A stretch of 28,027 bases of DNA from an uncultured Ruminiclostridium sp. (GTDB lineage: Bacteria; Bacillota; Clostridia; Oscillospirales; Ruminococcaceae). A model generated the notes under the pieces. It did not search any database. It was not told where the DNA came from and saw only the letters and a program-made list of their open reading frames with translations. Location: positions 1-28,027 of the forward strand of contig CAKSIR010000012.1 of assembly GCA_934462775.1 (NCBI GenBank), given 5' to 3'. A program made the translations under genes and the position numbers. Every line of letters begins with the position of its first letter. Positions within the stretch are counted from its first letter, which is position 1. Positions 15,125 to 24,521 of this stretch are shown in pieces.

Positions 15125-15168
15125 AATAAATAACAAATATCTACTTATAATATTTTGGGGGAAACTGA

Positions 15169-17865
15169 ATGGAACAAAAAGACAAATTACGCGATGTAGC
15201 AAAGGATCTGAACGTATCGCCTAACGAGATTATCGATGTTGTAAAGGAATACTGCGGCGTTGAAAAGAAGAACACCGCCTCCCTTGAGGGAGCCGAGCTT
15301 GATATTGTACTGGAGAAGTTCTCGCAGGCAAATCAGGTTGATAACTTCAACGCATACTTTGCGTCGGCTGCAAAGAAAAACGAGCCTAAGGAAGAGCCTA
15401 AGGCTGAGCCTGCCGCTGAAAAGAAGGCTGCGCCAAAGGCTGAGCCTAAAAAGGAAGCCAAGCCTGAGCCAAAGGCTGAAAAGCAGGAAGCAAAGCCCGC
15501 CGAAAAGCCGCAGAGCAGTCAGAACGGCGACCGTCCTAAGTTTGGCGGCGACCGTCCTAAGCCAAATCAGCAGAACGGCGACCGTCCGAGATTCAACAAC
15601 AGCCAGAACGGTCAGCGCCCACAGGGCAACCGCGACAGCCGCGACAACAGAGATAACCGCGATAACCGCGATAACCGTTTCGGAAACAAAAACGGCTTTA
15701 ACAAGGACGGCGGCTTTAATAAGGACAGCAGAAACGACCGCTCCTTCGACAAGAAGCAGCCCGCTCCGCAGAAGATTGCGCCTAAGACGGTTGCTCCTGC
15801 CGTTGATATTACAAATATCAAGACAAACGAACCTCCCGCTGCAAATCAGAAGCAGAAGGGCGAAGCTGTTCAGCGCGGCGAACAGGTAACAAAGCACGTT
15901 GACACAAGAGGCAGCTACGTTGACCTCGACAAGTACAACGAGCGCTATGAAACAATCGCTCCGCAGGGAATGAAGGACTCCAAGCAGGACGCGTTCACAA
16001 AGAAGCAGAAGATTCACCAGAAGTCGCAGCAGAAGAAGCCGTTCGGCACAAAGAACAGCCACGAAACAGAGGCTCAGAAGCTGAAGCGCCTTGAGCTTGA
16101 AAGAGCGAGAAAGCAGCAGCTTAAGGTTCAGATTCCTGACGAAATCGTTGTTTCCGAGCTTGCGTCAAGACTGAAGGTAACAGCCGCAGAGGTTATCAAA
16201 AAGCTGTTCTCCCTTGGCGAAATGTGTACAATCAATCAGGTAATCGACTTTGATACGGCTGCGCTTGTAGCCGAGGAATTAGGCGCAAAGGTTGAAAAGG
16301 AAGTTATCGTTACAATCGAAGAAAAGCTCTTCGAGGAGGTTGAAGATACGGACGAAAACCTTAAGCCAAGACCTCCTGTCGTTGTTGTAATGGGTCACGT
16401 TGACCACGGTAAAACATCGCTCCTCGACCGAATCAGAAACGCAAGCGTTGCGTCGGGCGAAGCAGGCGGCATCACACAGCACATCGGCGCTTACCGCGTA
16501 AACGCAGGCGGCCGCGACATCACGTTCCTCGACACTCCGGGTCACGAAGCGTTCACGGCTATGCGCGCAAGAGGCGCAAGCGTTACGGATATTGCTATCT
16601 TAGTTGTTGCCGCAGACGACGGTATCATGCCGCAGACGGTTGAAGCTATCAACCACGCAAAGGCGGCAGGCGTTTCCATCATCGTCGCTATCAACAAAAT
16701 CGATAAGCCGGGCGCAAATCCCGAACGAGTAAAGCAGGAGCTTACCGAGCACGGTCTGGTTATTGAGGAATGGGGCGGCGATACAATCTGCGTTCCCGTT
16801 TCAGCAAAGACCGGCGAGGGCATAAACGAGCTGCTTGAAATGGTAAACCTCACCGCAGACGTTATGGAATTAAAGGCTAACCCCGACCGCCTTGCAAAGG
16901 GCGCCGTTATCGAGGCAAGACTTGATAAGGGCAGAGGTCCTATCGCAACGCTGCTGGTACAAAACGGTACGCTCCACACAGGCGACGTCCTTATCGCAGG
17001 CACAGCGGTCGGACGCGTTCGCGTAATGCGCGACGACAAGGGCAGAACCGTAAAGGAAGCCGGTCCGTCCGTTCCTGTTGAGATTATGGGCCTTGCAGAG
17101 GTACCGAGCGCAGGCGACACATTCGCTGCCGTTGAAAACGAAAAGCTGGCAAGAGAGCTGGTTGAAAAGCGTAAGTTTGACGCTAAGGAGGAACAGTTCA
17201 AGCTGTATCAGAAGGTAACCCTCGACAACCTGTTCCAGCAGATTGCAAGCGATGAAATGAAGGAGCTGCCTATTATCGTAAAGGCAGACGTACAGGGCTC
17301 CGTTGAAGCTGTTACACAGTCACTTGTAAAGCTGTCCAACGAGGAAGTCCGCGTTAAGGTAATCCACGGCGGCGTAGGCGCTATCAACGAAAGCGACGTT
17401 ATGCTTGCAAACGCCTCCAACGCAATCATCGTAGGCTTTAACGTAAGACCTAACGCCAACGCAGAGGAAAACGCAAAGCGCGACGGCGTTGAAATCAAGT
17501 GCTACCGCATTATCTATGACGCAATTGAGGAAATTCAGGCTGCCATGAAGGGTATGCTTGCTCCTAAGTTCAAGGAGGTTCCCCTCGGAAAAATCGAGGT
17601 GCGTCAGGTTTACAAGATTACAGGCGTCGGCGCTGTTGCAGGCTGCTATGTGCTTTCGGGCAAGGTAACCAGAAACGCCGAAATCAGAGTTGTCCGCGAC
17701 GGTATTGTGCTTTCAGAGGACAAGATGAGCAGCTTAAAGCGCTTCAAGGACGACGTAAAGGAAGTTGCAGAGGGCTACGAGTGCGGTATTACCCTTGAAA
17801 AGTTCACAGATATGAAGGAGGGCGACATTTTCGAAGCCTTCATTATGGAAGAAATAAAGGATTAA
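15169..17865 (+). CDS. infB: Translation initiation factor IF-2
   Basis: An 898-residue IF-2. A small N-terminal domain (1-55, [22 protein letters not shown]) is followed by a long disordered region (about 60-305) with Lys/Glu/Ala/Pro repeats, NGDRP repeats and an RDN run. A second IF2N domain (about 322-385) precedes the GTPase core: G1 GHVDHGKT at 409-416, switch II DTPGH at 455-459, NKID at 509-512. Domains II, III and the fMet-tRNA-binding C-terminal domain follow to the end. IF-2 places initiator tRNA on the 30S subunit and promotes subunit joining. GGGGGAAA (15157-15164) is the RBS. A TTGAAA-N19-TATAAT upstream (15121-15151) may be a weak internal promoter. Confidence 0.98.
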   Translation: MEQKDKLRDVAKDLNVSPNEIIDVVKEYCGVEKKNTASLEGAELDIVLEKFSQANQVDNFNAYFASAAKKNEPKEEPKAEPAAEKKAAPKAEPKKEAKPEPKAEKQEAKPAEKPQSSQNGDRPKFGGDRPKPNQQNGDRPRFNNSQNGQRPQGNRDSRDNRDNRDNRDNRFGNKNGFNKDGGFNKDSRNDRSFDKKQPAPQKIAPKTVAPAVDITNIKTNEPPAANQKQKGEAVQRGEQVTKHVDTRGSYVDLDKYNERYETIAPQGMKDSKQDAFTKKQKIHQKSQQKKPFGTKNSHETEAQKLKRLELERARKQQLKVQIPDEIVVSELASRLKVTAAEVIKKLFSLGEMCTINQVIDFDTAALVAEELGAKVEKEVIVTIEEKLFEEVEDTDENLKPRPPVVVVMGHVDHGKTSLLDRIRNASVASGEAGGITQHIGAYRVNAGGRDITFLDTPGHEAFTAMRARGASVTDIAILVVAADDGIMPQTVEAINHAKAAGVSIIVAINKIDKPGANPERVKQELTEHGLVIEEWGGDTICVPVSAKTGEGINELLEMVNLTADVMELKANPDRLAKGAVIEARLDKGRGPIATLLVQNGTLHTGDVLIAGTAVGRVRVMRDDKGRTVKEAGPSVPVEIMGLAEVPSAGDTFAAVENEKLARELVEKRKFDAKEEQFKLYQKVTLDNLFQQIASDEMKELPIIVKADVQGSVEAVTQSLVKLSNEEVRVKVIHGGVGAINESDVMLANASNAIIVGFNVRPNANAEENAKRDGVEIKCYRIIYDAIEEIQAAMKGMLAPKFKEVPLGKIEVRQVYKITGVGAVAGCYVLSGKVTRNAEIRVVRDGIVLSEDKMSSLKRFKDDVKEVAEGYECGITLEKFTDMKEGDIFEAFIMEEIKD
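15643..15678 (+). repeat. Degenerate 9-bp tandem repeat encoding Arg-Asp-Asn
   Basis: Four 9-bp units of the form GATAACCGC/AGA run in frame through IF-2 residues 159-170, giving [12 protein letters not shown]; an additional RDS unit precedes. The three last units are almost identical at the DNA level. Confidence 0.75.
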
Positions 17866-17892
17866 CCCATTTTAAACGAAAGGAAAAACGTT

Positions 17893-18270
17893 ATGGCAAA
17901 TCATAATCTTCAGCGTTTATCCGAAGACGTAAAAAGAGAAATATCCGTTGCCATGCAGGAAATCAAGGACAGCAGAATTGCGGGAGGCATTGTTTCGGTT
18001 TCGCACCTTGAAATCACCTCCGACCTCAGCTACTGCAAAATCTACATTTCCTGCCACGGCGGCAAGGAAAAAACAGACGAAGCGGTCGAGTGCCTTAAAG
18101 GCGCGGCAGGATTTTTCAAAAGACGCATCAACGCGCGAATCAAAATGCGCAAAATGCCCGAGCTTATATTCCTGCCCGACAATTCCCTCGACTACTACGA
18201 CCATATCAGCAAGATAATCGACAATCTCCCAAAACCCAAAACAGACAAGGACGAAGAAAATGACGATTGA
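17893..18270 (+). CDS. rbfA: 30S ribosome-binding factor RbfA
   Basis: A 125-residue RbfA with a KH-like fold: LSEDVKREISVAMQEIKDSRI, then VSVSHLEITSDLSYCKIYIS, and the C-terminal RRINARIKMRKMPELIFLPDNSLDYYDHISKI that is diagnostic. RbfA helps 16S rRNA maturation and binds the 30S subunit, acting with RimP and IF-2 which share this operon. It begins 27 bp after infB with GAAAGGA as RBS. The ylxP (DUF503) gene found between infB and rbfA in Bacillus is absent. The end overlaps the next gene by 11 bp. Confidence 0.96.
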   Translation: MANHNLQRLSEDVKREISVAMQEIKDSRIAGGIVSVSHLEITSDLSYCKIYISCHGGKEKTDEAVECLKGAAGFFKRRINARIKMRKMPELIFLPDNSLDYYDHISKIIDNLPKPKTDKDEENDD

Positions 18271-19216
18271 TATTAAACAGGCGGCAGAATTCCTCAAAGA
18301 GCATGACAATTTTCTCATTCTCTCTCATGCAAATCCAGACGGAGATACAATGGGCTGCTCTCACGCCCTTTGCGGCGCACTTCAGCAGCTCGGCAAAAAG
18401 GCGCGCATAGAGTGCGCCGACCCTCTGTCGGAGCGTTTTTCCTACATGAAAAACGGCATTGAAACCGAAGAATTTGAACCTGATACCATCGTCAGCCTTG
18501 ACGTTGCGGACAGACGGCTGCTCGGCAGCCTTGACGAAGCTTACGGCGGCAAGGTGCAGCTTTGCATCGACCACCACCTTTCCCACGTCTATTACGCGGA
18601 AAGAACGCTGGTTGACCCTGACGCTGCCGCTGCCTGCGAAATTGTCTACGAGGTAATAAAGGAAACCGGCGCGAAAATCACAAACGAGATTGCAGCCTGC
18701 CTTTATACGGGAATTGCAACCGACACAGGCTGCTTTAAGTTCTCCAACACAACTCCCCGCACACACATTATCGCAGCGCAGCTTATGGAGTGCGATTTCG
18801 ACTTCGGCGGACTGAACTACACGCTGTTCGACATGAAAACCAAGGCTCGTATCAGCCTTGAGGAACAGGTGCTGAACAAAATGGAGTTCTTCTGCGGCGA
18901 CAAGTGCGCGCTGGTCGTTCTCACAAAGGAAATGATGGACAGCGTTGACAGCGAGGACTGCAACGGTCTTTCCTCCCTCCCCCGCCAGATTGAGGGCGTG
19001 GAAGTGGGCGTTACCCTTAAGGAAAAGGACGGCGAGTGGAAAGCCTCCCTGCGCTCCGCAAGCTCTGTCGACGTGCAGAAAATCTGCGTCAAGCTTGGCG
19101 GCGGCGGTCATCTCAGAGCCGCAGGCTGCTCCGTAAAGGGCGATCTTGAAACTGCGAAAAGGATTGTCATTGACGCAATTACAGCGGAAATGAAGTCGGC
19201 AGGACTGGTTGACTGA
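18260..19216 (+). CDS. nrnA: DHH/DHHA1 phosphoesterase, NrnA family
   Basis: A 318-residue DHH-family phosphoesterase. Metal-binding motifs are visible in order: SHANPDGDT (H23, D27, D29), SLDVADR (D81), IDHHLSH (D104-H105-H106) and CLYTGIATDTG; the DHHA1 domain has the GGGGHLRAAGC substrate-binding motif near the C-terminus. NrnA-type enzymes degrade nanoRNAs and in some species pAp or c-di-AMP breakdown products. The preferred substrate cannot be read from sequence. Its place between rbfA and truB is common in Clostridia. It overlaps rbfA by 11 bp and truB by one base. Confidence 0.92.
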   Translation: MTIDIKQAAEFLKEHDNFLILSHANPDGDTMGCSHALCGALQQLGKKARIECADPLSERFSYMKNGIETEEFEPDTIVSLDVADRRLLGSLDEAYGGKVQLCIDHHLSHVYYAERTLVDPDAAAACEIVYEVIKETGAKITNEIAACLYTGIATDTGCFKFSNTTPRTHIIAAQLMECDFDFGGLNYTLFDMKTKARISLEEQVLNKMEFFCGDKCALVVLTKEMMDSVDSEDCNGLSSLPRQIEGVEVGVTLKEKDGEWKASLRSASSVDVQKICVKLGGGGHLRAAGCSVKGDLETAKRIVIDAITAEMKSAGLVD

Positions 19217-20112
19217 TGAACGGAATTATTTGTGTTTACAAGGAAAAAGGCTTCACGTCCTTTGACGTTGTGGCGGTAATGCGCCGTATCTGCGGCACAA
19301 AAAAAATAGGACACGGCGGCACTCTCGACCCAATGGCGGAGGGCGTGCTTCCAATATTTGTGGGAAACGCCACCAAGGCGGTGGATTTCTGCCCCGATTC
19401 GGGAAAGGAATACAAAGCAGGCTTCCGCTTAGGAATTACCACCGATACCCAGGACATAACGGGAAAGGTGCTTAAGGAAAGCGGCAGGCAGGTTTCACGC
19501 AGCGAGCTGGAGCAAATCATTCCACGCTTCACGGGGGACATAATGCAGGTTCCCCCCATGTATTCCGCTGTGCAGGTAGGCGGCAGACGGCTGTACGACC
19601 TTGCAAGAGAGGGCGTCGAGGTGGAGCGCAAAGCGCGTCCCATAACAATAAACAATCTTACCTTAGACAGCTACGATAACAGCGAGGGCTGTATGACCGT
19701 TGGCTGTTCAAAGGGAACGTATATCCGCACCCTTATTAACGACATAGGGGAGGCGGCAGGCACAGGGGCGGCAATGACTTCTCTTGTGCGGACAAAATCG
19801 GGCGTTTTCACCCTTGAGGATTGTCACAGGTTGGACGAGCTTAAAGCCCTTGCCGAGCAGGGAGCAGATAAGCTTGAGCCGCTGCTGATGCCGCTGTCAA
19901 GGCTGTACGAGAACGTTCCCAAAGCCATTCTTGACGAAAAGCAGACGAAAATGTTCAAAAACGGAGTTCTGCTTGACGCAGGGAGAGTGGCGCTTGAAAA
20001 GGAAAGCGGCAGCTATGCCGTATTTTCCGACGACGGAAAGCTTTTGGCGCTGGGCTATGTAAACGAAAGCGGCGAGCTTGCCGTAAAACAACGATTCAGG
20101 GACGATTCCTGA
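19216..20112 (+). CDS. truB: tRNA pseudouridine(55) synthase TruB
   Basis: A 298-residue TruB. The catalytic aspartate is D38 in the motif GHGGTLDPMAEGVLPIFVG; PPMYSAVQVGGRRLYDLAREG and GTYIRTLINDIG complete the family pattern, and a PUA-like tail follows. It makes the conserved pseudouridine 55 in the T-loop of tRNAs. It starts at the ATG that shares its A with the nrnA TGA (TGATG), so translation is coupled. Confidence 0.97.
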   Translation: MNGIICVYKEKGFTSFDVVAVMRRICGTKKIGHGGTLDPMAEGVLPIFVGNATKAVDFCPDSGKEYKAGFRLGITTDTQDITGKVLKESGRQVSRSELEQIIPRFTGDIMQVPPMYSAVQVGGRRLYDLAREGVEVERKARPITINNLTLDSYDNSEGCMTVGCSKGTYIRTLINDIGEAAGTGAAMTSLVRTKSGVFTLEDCHRLDELKALAEQGADKLEPLLMPLSRLYENVPKAILDEKQTKMFKNGVLLDAGRVALEKESGSYAVFSDDGKLLALGYVNESGELAVKQRFRDDS

Positions 20113-20130
20113 AAGCAAAGAGGTACAATT

Positions 20131-21027
20131 TTGATTGATATAACTGCAAGAGGAATGAAGGGCCGTAAAACCGCCGTTGCACTCGGTTTCTTTGACGGAC
20201 TTCACTTAGGACATATCGAGGTTATCAATGCCGCTCTTGCAAGGAAAGACCTTGCGGCAGTGGTATTTACCTTCAATAACAAGACGCTTCTGCCCAAATT
20301 CAACACCCGGGAGAACATAATCACCCACGAGCTTAAGCTTGAGCTGCTGAGCAAAATCGGAGTTGACTACATATTTGCGCCTGATTTTGCCGATGTGCAG
20401 GACTATTCTCCGGAGGAATTCGTGAAAAAAATACTGGTCGACCGGCTTAACGCAAGCTACGTCACCTGCGGATACGACTTTCATTTCGGAAAGAACGGCG
20501 CAGGGAACCCTACAACGCTGTGCCATATCTGCCGCGAATACGGCATTGAGGTGTGCGTTGTGTCGGCGGTAAGAGCCGAAAACGGCGAAATAATCAGCTC
20601 CACCGTTATCAGAAAGCTTATCAAGGAGGGCGACGTAGCCCTTGCGAACAAGTATCTGGGCTATGAGCTGACCTATGTTCTTGAGGTTGAGCACGGCAGA
20701 AAATTAGGCAAAAAGTTAGGCTTTCCCACCATCAATCAGACTATCCCCAAGGGAACCATTATCCCAAAATTCGGCGTGTATAAAAGCTGGACGGTGATTG
20801 GAGGACACAATTACCCCAGCATTACAAATATAGGCGTAAAGCCAACGGTAAACGGCGACAATGCCGAGCCGAATATGGAAACCCATATTATCGGCTGGGC
20901 AGGCGACCTTTACGGACTGCGGACAAGAGTTGTCCTCCGCGAATATGTGCGGGGCGAAAGAAAGTTCGCAAGCCTTGACGAGCTTAAGGCTCAGATAAAG
21001 GCGGACAAAGAATATTGCATGAAATAA
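20131..21027 (+). CDS. ribF: Bifunctional riboflavin kinase/FAD synthetase RibF
   Basis: A 298-residue RibF. The N-terminal FAD synthetase half has LGFFDGLHLGH (the nucleotidyltransferase HxGH motif) and CGYDFHFGKNGAG; the C-terminal kinase half has GRKLGKKLGFPTIN, NIGVKPTVNG and the ETHIIGW...LYG segment. It converts riboflavin to FMN and FAD. The start is TTG at 20131 with AAAGAGG (20117-20123) 7 bases upstream; this gives the usual ~10 residues before the first strand, whereas ATG 20155 would sit directly on an AGAGGA. It lies 18 bp after truB, the order seen in Bacillus (truB-ribC). Confidence 0.95.
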   Translation: MIDITARGMKGRKTAVALGFFDGLHLGHIEVINAALARKDLAAVVFTFNNKTLLPKFNTRENIITHELKLELLSKIGVDYIFAPDFADVQDYSPEEFVKKILVDRLNASYVTCGYDFHFGKNGAGNPTTLCHICREYGIEVCVVSAVRAENGEIISSTVIRKLIKEGDVALANKYLGYELTYVLEVEHGRKLGKKLGFPTINQTIPKGTIIPKFGVYKSWTVIGGHNYPSITNIGVKPTVNGDNAEPNMETHIIGWAGDLYGLRTRVVLREYVRGERKFASLDELKAQIKADKEYCMK

Positions 21028-21050
21028 AGACAAAAGGACGGTAAACCTCA

Positions 21051-22502
21051 ATGAAAGTAAGAACACGTTTTGCACCAAGCCCGACAGGCTATATGCACAT
21101 CGGCAACCTCCGTACTGCTTTATACACATACCTTATCGCAAAGCAGAACAACGGTACATTTATCCTCCGTATCGAGGATACAGACCAGGAGCGTTACGTT
21201 GAGGGCGCAACAGACGTAATATACAAGACCCTCCGCGACTGCGGACTTAACTGGGACGAGGGTCCCGACAAGGACGGCGGCTTCGGTCCTTATATCCAGT
21301 CGCAGCGTATGGGAATGTACAAGGATTACGCTCTTCAGCTTATCGAAAAGGGCGAGGCTTACTACTGCTTCTGCGACAAGGACAGAATTGAAGAGCTTCA
21401 CGCCGTTCAGAGAGCAAGCGGAATTTCCCCTATGTACGACAGACACTGCCGCAATCTTTCAAAGGAAGAGGTTGAGGAAAAGCTTGCCGCAGGCACTCCT
21501 TACGTTATCAGACAGAAAATCCCCACCGAGGGTACGACCACGTTCCACGATGAAATCTACGGCGACATCACCGTTGAAAACTCAACTCTTGACGACCAGA
21601 TTCTCATTAAGACGGACGGAATGCCCACATACAACTTCGCAAACGTAATCGACGACCACACAATGCAGATTTCCCACGTTGTAAGAGGCAACGAGTACCT
21701 TTCCTCCGCGCCTAAGTACAACCTGCTTTATAAGGCGTTCGGCTGGGAGCCGCCTATCTATATCCACGTTGAGCACATTATGAAGGACGCTCAGCACAAG
21801 CTGTCAAAGCGCGACGGCGACGCTTCATACCAGGATTTAATGGAAAAGGGCTACCTTACTGAGGCTGTTATCAACTACATTGCGCTGCTGGGCTGGGCTC
21901 CAAAGGGCGAAAACGAAATATTCACGCTTGACGAGCTTATCAAGGAATTCAGCATCGACGGAATTTCCAAGTCCCCTGCTATCTTTGACGCAATGAAGCT
22001 AAAGGCAATCAACGGCGTTTACATCAGAAAGCTCGCTCCCGAAAAGTTCAAGGAAATCGCCGTTCCTTACATCAGACAGACCTGCAAGAGAGCGGACATC
22101 GACCTTGATATTCTCTGCTCCACATTACAGCCGAGAGCCGAGCTTTTCACGGATATTCCCGAGCAGGTTGACTTTATTGACGCGCTGCCTGAGTACGACA
22201 TCGCGCTCTACACGCACAAGAAGATGAAAACCAACCCTGAGAACGCTCTTGACGCGCTTCAGAAGGTTCTGCCCGTTCTTGAGGCAATCCCTGCCGAGGA
22301 CTTCAGCCACGACAGAATCCATGCCGATTTATTCAAGCTTATTGAGGAAATGGGCGTAAAGAACGGTATCGTTCTGTGGCCGATAAGAGTTGCGGTTTCG
22401 GGCAAGCAGTTCACGCCGGGCGGCGGAATCGAGCTTTGCGCAATTCTCGGCAAGGACGAAACAATTGCAAGAATTAAAAAGGGTATTGAAAAATTATCGT
22501 AA
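21051..22502 (+). CDS. gltX: Glutamyl-tRNA synthetase
   Basis: A 483-residue class I aminoacyl-tRNA synthetase. The HIGH motif appears as HIGN (residues 16-19) in [18 protein letters not shown] and the KMSKS motif as KLSKR (250-254), with the GluRS-typical [10 protein letters not shown] and an all-helical anticodon-binding C-terminal half. It charges tRNA-Glu; whether it also charges tRNA-Gln (nondiscriminating form, to be corrected by GatCAB) cannot be told from the sequence. It begins 23 bp after ribF with AAAAGGA (21032-21038), 12 bases before ATG, and appears to be the last gene of the operon. No standard terminator follows directly; an inverted repeat without a T-run does. Confidence 0.97.
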   Translation: MKVRTRFAPSPTGYMHIGNLRTALYTYLIAKQNNGTFILRIEDTDQERYVEGATDVIYKTLRDCGLNWDEGPDKDGGFGPYIQSQRMGMYKDYALQLIEKGEAYYCFCDKDRIEELHAVQRASGISPMYDRHCRNLSKEEVEEKLAAGTPYVIRQKIPTEGTTTFHDEIYGDITVENSTLDDQILIKTDGMPTYNFANVIDDHTMQISHVVRGNEYLSSAPKYNLLYKAFGWEPPIYIHVEHIMKDAQHKLSKRDGDASYQDLMEKGYLTEAVINYIALLGWAPKGENEIFTLDELIKEFSIDGISKSPAIFDAMKLKAINGVYIRKLAPEKFKEIAVPYIRQTCKRADIDLDILCSTLQPRAELFTDIPEQVDFIDALPEYDIALYTHKKMKTNPENALDALQKVLPVLEAIPAEDFSHDRIHADLFKLIEEMGVKNGIVLWPIRVAVSGKQFTPGGGIELCAILGKDETIARIKKGIEKLS

Positions 22503-22782
22503 TATTATCACACTGTTTTCACTTGCGGGAGTTATGATAATAACAGTTTAATGCGCTGAAAATCAAAATAAAGCTTTTGTCCTCCTCTCTTGAAAAACAG
22601 CGGGCAGCAAGGACAAAATTCCCTTATTTGAAGCTATGTACAGCCGCTTACGCAGCAGTACCGGAATTTGCGGGAGTGTGGGGAACTTTTTTATAAAAAG
22701 TTCCCCTTAATCTTGCGCCGCAGCGAATTTTTTTGCGCACTCCGCAAGTGCGTCTGCATAAAGTGTTGAAAGGAAAACAGAA
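22503..22782. repeat. 280-bp gene-free region packed with inverted repeats
   Basis: No gene is seen here. Inverted pairs in order: TATTATCA (22503-22510) with TGATAATA (22535-22542); TTTTGTCC (22575-22582) with GGACAAAA (22611-22618); an imperfect GTAC-bounded hairpin (22637-22660); a perfect 12-bp palindrome GGGGAACTTTTT / AAAAAGTTCCCC with a TAT loop (22680-22706); and TGCGC (22714-22718) with GCGCA (22735-22739). The sequence TTGCGGGAGT occurs twice (22523-22532, 22668-22677) and its inverted, one-base-shorter form ACTCCGCAAG lies at 22739-22748. It may be a small non-autonomous element or a structured RNA. No convincing promoter for the next operon was found, although GTTGAAAGGA (22763-22772) supplies its RBS. 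Confidence 0.6.
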
Positions 22783-23781
22783 ATGATTGAGGTAAAAAAC
22801 CTGTCCAAGCATTACGGCAGCAAGGTTGCGGTGGACAACATCTCCTTTACCGTTCCTGAGGGGGAAATACTGGGCTTCCTCGGACCAAACGGCGCCGGAA
22901 AATCCACCACAATGAATATGCTGACCGGCTACATTTCCTCCACAGAGGGAAATGCAATTATCAACGGGGTTGATATTCTCGAAAATCCAATCAAGGCAAA
23001 GGCGGATATAGGCTATCTGCCGGAAAAGCCGCCGCTTTACCCCGATATGACCGTAAGCGAGTATCTGAAGTTCGTCTATAATCTTAAAAAGTGCAGGCTG
23101 CCTATGAAGTCGCATTTGGGCGAGGTCTGCGAGCTGGTCAAAATAACGGACGTAAAGAACAGACTTATCCGCAACCTGTCAAAGGGCTATCAGCAGCGCG
23201 TAGGCTTTGCGCAGGCGCTGGTTGGAAATCCAAAGGTGCTTATCCTTGACGAGCCGACGGTAGGTCTTGACCCGAAGCAGATAATCGAGATAAGAACGCT
23301 TATCAAGCGCCTCGGAAAGAACCACACCGTTATACTCTCGTCCCATATCCTGCCTGAGGTGCAGGCGGTCTGCGACCGTATCGTTGTAATCAACAAGGGC
23401 AGAATAGTCGCCAACGACAAAACCGAAAACCTTGCCAGAAACCTTTCCGCCGACCACCGCCTTATTGTTCAGGTGGAGGGCAGCCAGACCGAGGTCAAGA
23501 AAATCCTTGAAGGTATCAGCGGAATGGACAGGGTTATTGTTACAAGGGAAACCGAAAAGGGCGTTTTCGAGTATCACCTTGACGCAAAAGAGGGCGTTGA
23601 CGTAAGACGCGAGGTAAGCAGAAAGCTTGCCGCAAGAAACTACCTTATCCTGCTTATGAAGTCCAACGAGCTGACCTTAGAGGAAATCTTCCTCAAGCTT
23701 ACAACCGGCGACATTTACGGACAGGCGGAAAAGTTTGAAAAGCAGATGGACAAAATGGAAAAACAGGGAGGTCTTAACTGA
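22783..23781 (+). CDS. ABC transporter ATP-binding protein, GldA/NatA-like
   Basis: A 332-residue ABC ATPase. Walker A is GPNGAGKST (34-42), the signature is the degenerate LSKGYQQ (132-138), Walker B with the catalytic glutamate is VLILDEP (152-158), and the H-loop is His188. The first ~220 residues are the nucleotide-binding domain; the last ~110 are an accessory C-terminal domain common in export-type subunits for ABC-2 permeases. With the next three genes it resembles the GldA/GldF/GldG group. The cargo is unknown. It overlaps the permease gene by one base (TGATG). RBS GAAAGGAAAA lies upstream of ATG 22783. Confidence 0.93.
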   Translation: MIEVKNLSKHYGSKVAVDNISFTVPEGEILGFLGPNGAGKSTTMNMLTGYISSTEGNAIINGVDILENPIKAKADIGYLPEKPPLYPDMTVSEYLKFVYNLKKCRLPMKSHLGEVCELVKITDVKNRLIRNLSKGYQQRVGFAQALVGNPKVLILDEPTVGLDPKQIIEIRTLIKRLGKNHTVILSSHILPEVQAVCDRIVVINKGRIVANDKTENLARNLSADHRLIVQVEGSQTEVKKILEGISGMDRVIVTRETEKGVFEYHLDAKEGVDVRREVSRKLAARNYLILLMKSNELTLEEIFLKLTTGDIYGQAEKFEKQMDKMEKQGGLN

Positions 23782-24485
23782 TGCTTGCAATATTCAAGCG
23801 CGAATTCGGCGCATATTTCAGCTCCCCTATCGGCTATGTTTTCATTGCGGTTTATCTGTTCTTTTCGGGAGCGTTCTTTTACATTTTCGCCCTTTCAATG
23901 GGCTCTACCGATTTAAGCTATGTGTTCCTCGGAATGTTCTTCGTGCTGATGATATTCATTCCCGTGCTTACCATGAGGCTTATGTCGGAGGATAACAGAC
24001 AGAAAACCGATCAGCTTACCCTGACCGCGCCAATCAGCCTTTTCCGACTGGTTATGGGCAAGTTCCTTTCAGCCTTTGCAATTTTCCTTATCAGTACGTC
24101 GGTGCTGCTGATTTACGCAATCGTGCTGAGCTGCTTCAGCACTATCGCATGGTCGATGGTATGGGGCAACATTGTCGGCATAATCCTCTTAGGCGCGGTT
24201 TTCATCGCTGCGGGTCTGTTCATCTCCACCCTCACCGAAAACCAGATGATAGCCGCAGTAGGCAGCATGGCGGTAAACGTTGCGCTGCTGCTTTTGGACA
24301 GCCTTGCGTCGGTTATCCCGATTCAGTTTATCTCTGACATTCTTTCGAGCGTTTCGGTTTTCTCAAGGTTCAGCGAAATTACAACAGGTATTTTCAGCCT
24401 GAGCAACGTGCTGTTCTTTGTCAGTGTAGCGGTTATTTTCCTTTTCCTCACGGTCAGAGTGCTTGAAAAGCGCCGCTGGTCTTAA
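23781..24485 (+). CDS. ABC-2 type permease, GldF-like
   Basis: A 234-residue membrane protein with about six hydrophobic helices. The N-terminal AIFKREFGAYFSSPIGYVFIAVYLFFSGAFF and the cytoplasmic TMRLMSEDNRQKTDQLTLTAPIS segment are typical of GldF-type ABC-2 permeases, as is FISTLTENQMIAA in the second half. It would pair with the preceding ATPase as a dimer in the cytoplasmic membrane. In Bacteroidetes, GldF works with GldA and GldG in gliding motility; in Firmicutes the transported substrate is not established. The start overlaps the ATPase stop by one base. Confidence 0.9.
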   Translation: MLAIFKREFGAYFSSPIGYVFIAVYLFFSGAFFYIFALSMGSTDLSYVFLGMFFVLMIFIPVLTMRLMSEDNRQKTDQLTLTAPISLFRLVMGKFLSAFAIFLISTSVLLIYAIVLSCFSTIAWSMVWGNIVGIILLGAVFIAAGLFISTLTENQMIAAVGSMAVNVALLLLDSLASVIPIQFISDILSSVSVFSRFSEITTGIFSLSNVLFFVSVAVIFLFLTVRVLEKRRWS

Positions 24486-24521
24486 TGAAAAGAAATAACC
24501 ATAACAGAAAGGAATAACACA

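Noticed and set aside
15121..15151. Promoter TTGAAA-N19-TATAAT before infB
   Set aside because: The spacer is two bases longer than optimal and the gene is already in a strongly transcribed operon; mentioned in the infB entry but not called as a feature.
15187..16062. Minus-strand Leu-rich frame of 291 codons in the infB linker
   Set aside because: It mirrors the repetitive Lys/Glu/Ala codons of IF-2 and only looks membrane-like because of that composition.
18206..19111. Minus-strand frame of 301 codons opposite nrnA
   Set aside because: All DHH motifs are on the + strand in the right order; the antisense frame has no domain or RBS.
22648..23115. Minus-strand frame of 155 codons over the repeat region and the ABC ATPase start
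   Set aside because: Mostly antisense to the ATPase, with the rest in inverted repeats; no RBS or recognisable domain.
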